Shown in pieces: positions 22,711 through 27,592 of a stretch of DNA of 27,592 nucleotides. The number at the start of each line of letters is the position of its first letter. The stretch's first letter is position 1. The notes beneath the pieces were generated by a model that worked only from the letters and a program-made list of their open reading frames with translations, searched no databases and was not told where the DNA came from. The stretch is from the NCBI GenBank assembly GCA_964465735.1, contig CAYXKT010000020.1:1-27592 (forward strand), given 5' to 3'. A program made the position numbers and the translations under genes. Source of the stretch: Erginobacter sp964465735. GTDB lineage: Bacteria > Auribacterota > Erginobacteria > Erginobacterales > Erginobacteraceae.

Positions 22711-23533
22711 CCAGGGCAATGTTGCGGGGGTCGTCTGCGGGGGTCTTTTTCGGAGTCTCGAGAATGAAGGTCTTGTTCAGCAAGGCCGGGTGACGAGCGA
22801 TCCGCCGCATCCCGGCCAGCCCGATCTCACCTTCACCGATATGCTGGTGGCGGTCGCGGCGAGAGCCAAGACCGTATTTGCTGTCGTTGAAGTGAACCAA
22901 CTTCAGACGGTCGAGACCAATCCGACGGTCAATCTCTTTCAGGGTAGCGTTCAGACCTTTGGCAGTGGAGATGTCATAGCCGGAGACAAAGGCGTGGCAG
23001 GTGTCGAAACAGAGGCCTAACTTCTCTCCCCATCCGGTCTGATCCAGAATCTCGGCGATATTCTCAAAGCGATGGCCGAGACTGGATCCGGCGGAGGCGG
23101 TATTCTCGAGCAGGATGGTGGTCTGAAGATCCGGCAATGCCTCCAGAGTCTCCCGCAACGCCCCGGCCATCTTCTTGATCCCCGACTCCATCCCCTTTCC
23201 CCGGTGGTAACCGACGTGGACAACGAAGCCATCCGCCCCCAGAAGATCTGAACGCTCCAGATCATTCTGAAAGGCCATTAAAGACTTGCGGTAGATCTCC
23301 TCGTCAGGGGCGGAGAGATTGATCAGATAAGGGGAGTGAATAAAGACCGGATGGATCTCCTCCTGGCGGCAGCGGCGGCGGAACTCCGCGGCCGCCTCCG
23401 GGTCGAAAGGAACGATCTTCCAGCCCCGGGGGTTACCGCTGAAGATCTGGACCGTCTCACAGCCGGCCGCCTTCGCCCGGTCCACCGCCTTCGCTACCCC
23501 CCCGGCGATCGAGATGTGCGCTCCTATTCGCAT
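22691..23533 (-). CDS. nfo: Endonuclease IV (AP endonuclease)
   Basis: This 280-residue TIM-barrel DNA-repair enzyme cleaves 5' to abasic sites using three zinc ions. Motifs: MRIGAHISIAGG at the N-terminus, FSGNPRGW, FVVHVGYHRGKG, LLENTAS, LGLCFDTCHAFVSGYD, LVHFNDSKYGLGSRRDRH and HIGEGEIG, which carry the zinc-binding His, Asp and Glu residues. The start is placed at ATG 23533, which gives the normal family start and length. The in-frame 51-codon upstream extension is non-homologous and overlaps the Memo-AMMECR1 gene. No convincing Shine-Dalgarno is seen. The Memo-AMMECR1 gene ends 61 bp upstream on the same strand. The 3' end overlaps the antitoxin remnant. Confidence 0.95.
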   Translation of the reverse strand: MRIGAHISIAGGVAKAVDRAKAAGCETVQIFSGNPRGWKIVPFDPEAAAEFRRRCRQEEIHPVFIHSPYLINLSAPDEEIYRKSLMAFQNDLERSDLLGADGFVVHVGYHRGKGMESGIKKMAGALRETLEALPDLQTTILLENTASAGSSLGHRFENIAEILDQTGWGEKLGLCFDTCHAFVSGYDISTAKGLNATLKEIDRRIGLDRLKLVHFNDSKYGLGSRRDRHQHIGEGEIGLAGMRRIARHPALLNKTFILETPKKTPADDPRNIALVKSFRG

Positions 23534-23594
23534 ATTGTGCAGCACAGAGATTCTTGTCTGTATCTCACGGCCGCCCCAGAAAGGGATGTCTGTG

Positions 23595-25175
23595 CTACTC
23601 GGAGAAGACCTCGGCGGTGTAGACGTAGACCTCGGTGTCGGGGTCCTTCCAGGCGTCGGGGGGTAGTCCGGCCTTGCCGGCAGCACAGGAAGAGAGAAAC
23701 TCCTCTTTGGACATCTGGTGATCAGCAGCTACCTGGGGGAGGTAGGTCCCGGTCCGGAAACCCCGCTTGATGTAGATCCCGTGTTTGCCCAGCTCGACTT
23801 CCTTCAGCGGATCCGAGACCCGCCGCATCGGGGAGAGGACCGAGATCTCAATTGTCAGACCGTCAAGCTCCGCCGGGCGGACCGGGGGGAATCTCGGGTC
23901 ACGCAGAGCCGAAGACTGGACCATCTCCCTCACCACCCGGTAGAGCGGCATCTGGGCGGTAAACTGGCCGATACAGCCCCGCAACACCTCCCCCCGTTTC
24001 AGGGTGACGAACGCTCCCTGGTGGCCCTGGAGCTCGGGGTCGTCGATCACTGAGGCGGGGAGCGGACGACCATTGACCACTGCGGTCAGAGCTTCCCGGG
24101 CGACTCTGATTAGACCAGCCCGAGCGGCCGGGCTCAGACCTTCCTGTCCGGTCTTATTTTCGTTCATTTCTCTCTCCTCTCTCTTTGGTTTTGGCGCAGG
24201 CAATGACGGAGACCAGATGGCCACCGCCCCGTAGCCGACTACCCGGTTCTTATCTCCGTGGGGGGAGTCGGCTGAGTTGGAATAGTGGAGAATCTCCCCT
24301 TGATCCGCTCCCAGGAGGTTGGCCGCGGTCAGCGTGGCGATCACCGCCTCCTCCCCGCAGATCGCGGTCGAAAGGCCGACTACCGGACCGGGGGCTGGGT
24401 AGCGACAGGCGGCCCGGACCCGGGCCGGGTCAAGGGACGCGACCGCCGCCAGGGTCCTCTGGTCAATCTCCCGGGCTTCCTGCTCGGGCGGGTAATGGGA
24501 GAGATCGGTGCTGCAGACAATTACGGTTTTGGGGTTCTGCCGGATCGCTTCCGCCATCACCGATCCCAGCTTTTCCACGGTCGCCGGGTCGGACCGACCG
24601 ACCAGGATGGGAACAATGGTAAAATCGGCGAGGATCCGCTGGAGAAACGGCAGTTCAACCTCAAGCGAGTGCTCCAGCCGATGGGCCGCCTCGACATAGC
24701 CAAAGGCGTCGTCGCGGCTCCGGATCCAGTCGCCCAGCTCCCGGTTAACCGAAACCACGCCCAACGGGGTGCGGTAGCCGGCACCGCCAAAGATCGAGAC
24801 CCCGGGATAGCCCTGACGATGGGCGCAACCGATCAAGAGGACATTCCTGACCTCCCTCCCCCGCAGGAGCGACAGAGCCTCGGCGGCGGTCCTCCCGGAA
24901 AAGACATACCCGGCGTGGGGGGAGATCACAGCGATCAGCTCCGCATCGCGGGAGACCGGATCGGCTTCAGCCAGCAGGTTGTCCACCACCCGAGCCAGTT
25001 CCGTCGGGTCTCCGGGATAAAACTGCCCTGCCACCGCCGGAGGACGCAGCGGACCGGACGTTTGCTGGGTGGCCGGAGTTGACCCTTCCCCCGAGCAGGC
25101 GGCCAGAAAAAGAAGAAACAGCAGTCCGCTAATGGTCCGAACCGGGGTGTCTGGCGAAAGTATCGATCGTTTCAC
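23595..25175 (-). CDS. Memo-AMMECR1 fusion lipoprotein (AmmeMemoRadiSam proteins B and A)
   Basis: This 526-residue protein joins a Memo-like domain (about 42-325) to an AMMECR1 domain (about 345-526). An N-terminal lipobox LAAC with C27 predicts a lipid-anchored exported protein. Memo-site residues are conserved: H87 (SPHAGY), H119 (CAHR), H227 (DLSHYPP) and C273 (AICGEE). The AMMECR1 signature LRGCIG is at 398-403. In the AmmeMemoRadiSam group these are linked to a PflA-type radical SAM protein, which is not in this window. The start is GTG 25175 with AAGGAG 9 nt upstream and TATAAT at 25210-25205. Inside the linker GAGGAGAGAGAA precedes an in-frame ATG at 24167 (M337), which could give a separate soluble AMMECR1. 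Reaction unknown. Confidence 0.9.
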   Translation of the reverse strand: MKRSILSPDTPVRTISGLLFLLFLAACSGEGSTPATQQTSGPLRPPAVAGQFYPGDPTELARVVDNLLAEADPVSRDAELIAVISPHAGYVFSGRTAAEALSLLRGREVRNVLLIGCAHRQGYPGVSIFGGAGYRTPLGVVSVNRELGDWIRSRDDAFGYVEAAHRLEHSLEVELPFLQRILADFTIVPILVGRSDPATVEKLGSVMAEAIRQNPKTVIVCSTDLSHYPPEQEAREIDQRTLAAVASLDPARVRAACRYPAPGPVVGLSTAICGEEAVIATLTAANLLGADQGEILHYSNSADSPHGDKNRVVGYGAVAIWSPSLPAPKPKREEREMNENKTGQEGLSPAARAGLIRVAREALTAVVNGRPLPASVIDDPELQGHQGAFVTLKRGEVLRGCIGQFTAQMPLYRVVREMVQSSALRDPRFPPVRPAELDGLTIEISVLSPMRRVSDPLKEVELGKHGIYIKRGFRTGTYLPQVAADHQMSKEEFLSSCAAGKAGLPPDAWKDPDTEVYVYTAEVFSE

Positions 25176-25204
25176 GTCGTCATTCTCCTTAATTCCAGAA
25201 TAGC

Positions 25205-25210
25205 ATTATA
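25205..25210 (-). promoter_or_regulatory. Candidate -10 box for the Memo-AMMECR1 gene
   Basis: A consensus TATAAT on the minus strand lies 29 bp before the GTG start. No good -35 box is seen at 16-18 bp spacing, so this may be a weak, extended or activator-dependent promoter. Confidence 0.35.
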
Positions 25211-25277
25211 CCCCGGGCAAACCAATTATTCATCACAAAATTTCCCGGCCGCCCCCAACTCGGTTGGGGAATTTTAA

Positions 25278-25305
25278 TTGACTTTGGACAATCCCCCGTT
25301 ATATT
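25278..25305 (+). promoter_or_regulatory. Promoter for the leader/tRNA-Ala transcript
   Basis: TTGACT (25278-25283) and TATATT (25300-25305) are 16 bp apart, the best promoter match upstream of the tRNA gene. Transcription would start near 25312 and run about 163 nt before the tRNA. Confidence 0.55.
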
Positions 25306-25328
25306 AGATTCTATCCTTTGCGTAGCTA

Positions 25329-25415
25329 GGGCTGAAGCTTGGCCCCGATAGCCATTATGGGTCTTAGGTCTTCAGCAAATTTGCCTTCAATATCTTTTGG
25401 TGAATCCCTAAGACC
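25329..25415 (+). ncRNA. Candidate structured leader or small RNA upstream of tRNA-Ala
   Basis: The transcribed region between the promoter and the tRNA has a perfect 9-bp stem GGTCTTAGG/CCTAAGACC (25360-25368 with 25407-25415). A perfect 7-bp pairing GCTGAAG/CTTCAGC (25331-25337 with 25370-25376) crosses that stem, giving a pseudoknot or two exclusive folds. A palindrome GCAAATTTGC lies at 25375-25384 in the loop. No known RNA family is recognised and there is no U-tract just after the stem. It may be 5' leader removed during tRNA maturation. Confidence 0.3.
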
Positions 25416-25474
25416 GAGAGGATGATTAAACAGATTTTTGCCGGGGAATAATTATTCTTCCCCTGTTGTTATTT

Positions 25475-25547
25475 GGGGCTGTAGCTCAGCTGGGAGAGCA
25501 CATGGCTGGCAGCCATGGGGTCAGGGGTTCGAGCCCCCTCAGCTCCA
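25475..25547 (+). tRNA. tRNA-Ala (GGC anticodon)
   Basis: The 73-nt cloverleaf is complete: acceptor GGGGCTG/CAGCTCC with one G-U pair, D-arm GCTC/GAGC with an 8-nt loop containing GG, anticodon stem CATGG/CCATG with loop CTGGCAG (anticodon GGC, alanine), a 5-nt variable loop, T-arm AGGGG/CCCCT with TTCGAGC, and discriminator A. The 3' CCA is not encoded. A strong terminator follows 13 bp later. Confidence 0.97.
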
Positions 25548-25559
25548 TTATCCCTCAAC

Positions 25560-25591
25560 AGCCGGGTTACGATGTAACCCGGCTCTTTTTT
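25560..25591 (+). terminator. Rho-independent terminator of the tRNA-Ala transcript
   Basis: A perfect 11-bp stem AGCCGGGTTAC/GTAACCCGGCT with a GAT loop (25560-25584) is followed by C and six T residues. It separates the tRNA from the downstream lipoprotein gene. Confidence 0.92.
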
Positions 25592-25625
25592 CTTGGCAAC
25601 GTCCCACCAACCCCGGGAGGAAGCT

Positions 25626-27539
25626 ATGAAATCCGGCCATCTTTTCCTGACGGTCTTTTCCCTCTTACTGTGGCTGACCGGTTGCGCTACCAACCAGACT
25701 CCAGCCTATTACCGCTCCCAGACGCTTGATTCCGAGACCTTCAAGCTTGGAGACACCTTCATTAAACCACCGGTCCTCTGGAAATCCTATCAGTTCCAGG
25801 TGGAGCGGATTCCCCTAACCGCGCGTCTGAAGACGGAAATTTACCACCAGGGATCCACCGAACTGCCTCGAGTACTGGTCAACGGAGCCGAAGCCGGGGT
25901 TCTCGTCCCCCGCTGGGTCGATCTCATCTCGCGGGATTACGAAATCTTCTTCTTTGACCAGGGCGACGGCTACAGCCAGGCTTTCGACTACAAGGATTGG
26001 ACCACGGCCGACTGCTGGATCTCGCCGGACCTGTTGAAGATCGGGGAGAACCAGCTCCTGATCATCACCGCCCGGGCGATGACGGATCAAGCCGACGACG
26101 TGTCGATGAGAAATATCGAGATCGAATTTCGCTACCTCGACCGGGACGACCAGGTAACCGATTTAAGGCGAAAAAACCGCCAACTCCCTCTCCCCTATAT
26201 CGACCAACCCGACCCCGGATTCGGCTACCACCCGGACCAATCCGCGGCCCTGGTCAACCTCAACGCCGCCGGTCTTAACGAACTGATGCGGCTGGAGGGG
26301 ATGGAAATGAGAATGGCGGTTCGCGTGGTGAGCGAACGGCTGAAAAACGGACCTTTTACCGATCTCGACAACCTAAAAGAACGGGTAAAAGAGATCGCTA
26401 CCGACCAGATCAAGAGATGGGGGTCAACAGCCTATGTGGGAGACCCGGAAGGAGAACCGACGACTGGCGCCTTCGAGTATGGCATTCTTCGGGAATTGAA
26501 AGCTATCCGGAAGATTTTGGACCAGAGGAAACAGCCAACCACAACCCCGGGAATCGGCGGCGACTGGCAAGAGCGAAAAATTGATCGGGAGGCCCTGGCC
26601 GCGATCACTCTCCCCGATCAACCAACCGTTGAACAAGTACGGGAGTATGTGGAATCAATTATCGAAGTCTCCCGGGGACAGAGACGCAGCTCCAGAAGTG
26701 ATCCGCAGATCGGTATGCTGACCCGGGTCGGCCCGGAACATTTGAATATACTCCTGGAATTTCAACGCCGCGACCCTTCACGATCCTATTACCTGCAGCA
26801 GACGATCAACCGTTTGGCCGGCCCAGAGCACAAGCAGATGATCCTCGATGCCCTCCAGGAAGACTCCTGGTTGATCGAGGCGGTCATTACCAACGGGTGG
26901 ATCGAGGAAGCCCGGCCAACTCTGCTCGAAGGCTTAAGCACTTTGCCAGGTCATCTCCCCACCGAGTGGATTAAAGCCGTGGCTGCCTTCAAAAACCCCG
27001 AGACCTACGAAGATCTGAAGAGATATTTTATCTACAGCGGATCCAATTCGACCATCTATGATATGCTGAAGGACCTGCCCGGCATCGATCTCACCGACGC
27101 GGTGGAGAAAGCCTGGCGCCGGGCCAAATACAGCCATCGGTTCAGCTCTCAGGCAATGCTCCCGATCGCGCTGGAGTTCGGCCATCCCGACGCTTTAGAG
27201 ATGATGGTCGCGGAACTGGATGGATCATCGGATATGCGGTTATGGGACCCCCGGGATCTACTCCTCAAGTTTACCGCCGCCAGCGGAAGCAATGAAGAAA
27301 TCCGCCAATGGTACGAAGCCAACAAGGACCGGATCGCCTTCGACCCCGGCCAGCACCGATTTGTAATCGAAGAGCCGGCCCTTCTGGAAACAGACCAAAC
27401 GCCCGCTCCGGAGGCGGAGGATCGGGAACCTGTCGAGGTGATACCGGAAGCATCCGGAGAAACTACCGCGGAGACTATCGATCCACCGATAAGCGAAGAT
27501 TCACCGGTGGAGCCGGCACCAACCTCACCGAAAAAATAA
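25626..27539 (+). CDS. Lipoprotein with a ComEA-like helix-hairpin-helix domain
   Basis: This 637-residue protein has a lipobox LTGC (C20) after a hydrophobic signal, so it should be lipid-anchored outside the cytoplasm. Residues about 40-175 look like a beta-sandwich of the carbohydrate-binding kind (VLVNG, LLKIGENQLLI). Residues about 208-265 form a helix-hairpin-helix unit of the ComEA/ComE type (VNLNAAGLNELMRLEGM, then NGPFTDLDNLKERV). The rest is helical with possible HEAT-like pairs, ending in a Glu/Pro-rich tail of about 50 residues. HhH units bind DNA backbone, so DNA capture at the cell surface is conceivable but unproven. The start is ATG 25626 with GGGAGG 6 nt upstream; the upstream in-frame TTG lies near the terminator and is rejected. 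Foldback copy 4 starts 5 bp after the stop. Confidence 0.78.
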   Translation: MKSGHLFLTVFSLLLWLTGCATNQTPAYYRSQTLDSETFKLGDTFIKPPVLWKSYQFQVERIPLTARLKTEIYHQGSTELPRVLVNGAEAGVLVPRWVDLISRDYEIFFFDQGDGYSQAFDYKDWTTADCWISPDLLKIGENQLLIITARAMTDQADDVSMRNIEIEFRYLDRDDQVTDLRRKNRQLPLPYIDQPDPGFGYHPDQSAALVNLNAAGLNELMRLEGMEMRMAVRVVSERLKNGPFTDLDNLKERVKEIATDQIKRWGSTAYVGDPEGEPTTGAFEYGILRELKAIRKILDQRKQPTTTPGIGGDWQERKIDREALAAITLPDQPTVEQVREYVESIIEVSRGQRRSSRSDPQIGMLTRVGPEHLNILLEFQRRDPSRSYYLQQTINRLAGPEHKQMILDALQEDSWLIEAVITNGWIEEARPTLLEGLSTLPGHLPTEWIKAVAAFKNPETYEDLKRYFIYSGSNSTIYDMLKDLPGIDLTDAVEKAWRRAKYSHRFSSQAMLPIALEFGHPDALEMMVAELDGSSDMRLWDPRDLLLKFTAASGSNEEIRQWYEANKDRIAFDPGQHRFVIEEPALLETDQTPAPEAEDREPVEVIPEASGETTAETIDPPISEDSPVEPAPTSPKK

Positions 27540-27544
27540 TTAAA

Positions 27545-27592
27545 CCTAAATTGAGCGATTCTATGCGGCGAACTGCACCAATCTTTTGCGTC
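27545..27592 (+). mobile_element. 161-bp foldback (MITE-like) element, copy 4 (cut by window edge)
   Basis: The last 48 bases match the first 48 bases of copy 1 exactly. The left flank is TTAAA (27540-27544), which fits the TTNRA-like flanks of the other copies. It begins 5 bp after the lipoprotein stop in the same orientation relative to transcription as copy 1; the rest lies outside the window. Confidence 0.85.

Noticed and set aside
23534..23686. N-terminal extension of nfo to 23686
   Set aside because: Non-homologous Pro/Thr-rich residues overlapping the upstream gene; the family start is MRIGAHIS at 23533.
25175..25186. Three-codon minicistron ATG-ACG-ACG-TGA overlapping the Memo-AMMECR1 GTG
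   Set aside because: Only 1 nt from the AAGGAG, too close for initiation; the GTG is correctly spaced.

Overview
The window is dense, GC-rich coding DNA from a Gram-negative-type bacterium: it has a TonB-like protein, two lipobox lipoproteins and a periplasmic-type M16 protease. The Minf_1886-type and DUF1844 proteins and the 40-residue FG-GAP-like surface repeats point to an uncultured PVC-like or neighbouring candidate phylum. No 16S rRNA is present, so this placement is an inference. AT-richer intergenic gaps hold several families of small dispersed repeats.

Layout. 1-989 (-): 5' part of an exported FG-GAP/VCBS-like repeat protein running off the window. 990-1574: no large gene; a promoter-like site, GC-rich hairpin repeats, a 19-codon candidate ORF and a minus-strand terminator. 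1575-4141 (-): a nickel/cobalt operon nikR-cbiQ-cbiO-tonB-like. 4580-7059 (+): a TIM-barrel amidohydrolase and a ClpX-like AAA+ ATPase without the ClpX zinc domain. 7085-12122 (-): a co-directional run of an unknown protein, Minf_1886-type, M16 protease, DUF1844 and a zinc-ribbon-like unknown. 12492-15998 (+): two DUF84/YjjX NTPase paralogues and a CPA2 antiporter carrying a C-terminal PTS EIIA-like domain. 16251-17729 (-): an ATZ/TRZ-type amidohydrolase, divergent from a YjbQ protein (17830-18246, +). Then lhgO-like (-), leuS (-), a broken phd-like antitoxin (+), nfo (-) and a Memo-AMMECR1 fusion lipoprotein (-). The right end has a promoter, a foldable leader, tRNA-Ala(GGC) with a strong terminator, and a lipoprotein with an HhH domain (25626-27539, +).

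The most striking signal is a 161-bp foldback element present in three complete copies and one copy cut by the window edge. Copies 1 and 2 are identical and copy 3 differs at two bases. Two copies have perfect 5-bp target duplications. Every complete copy lies 27-33 bp upstream of a start codon with the same end facing that gene, so the element may be both mobile and orientation-constrained as a promoter or RNA hairpin. At copy 2 the inserted end now supplies the stop codon of the M16 protease, and the empty site can be rebuilt on paper. A second palindromic family (~105-145 bp, ends GTGTCTGAAC) occurs three times, once flanked by a 6-bp duplication.

The nickel cluster couples a Ni-responsive repressor to a CbiQO energy module and a TonB-like protein, but no substrate-capture component is visible here. 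All functional calls come from motif reading by eye; no database search was run.
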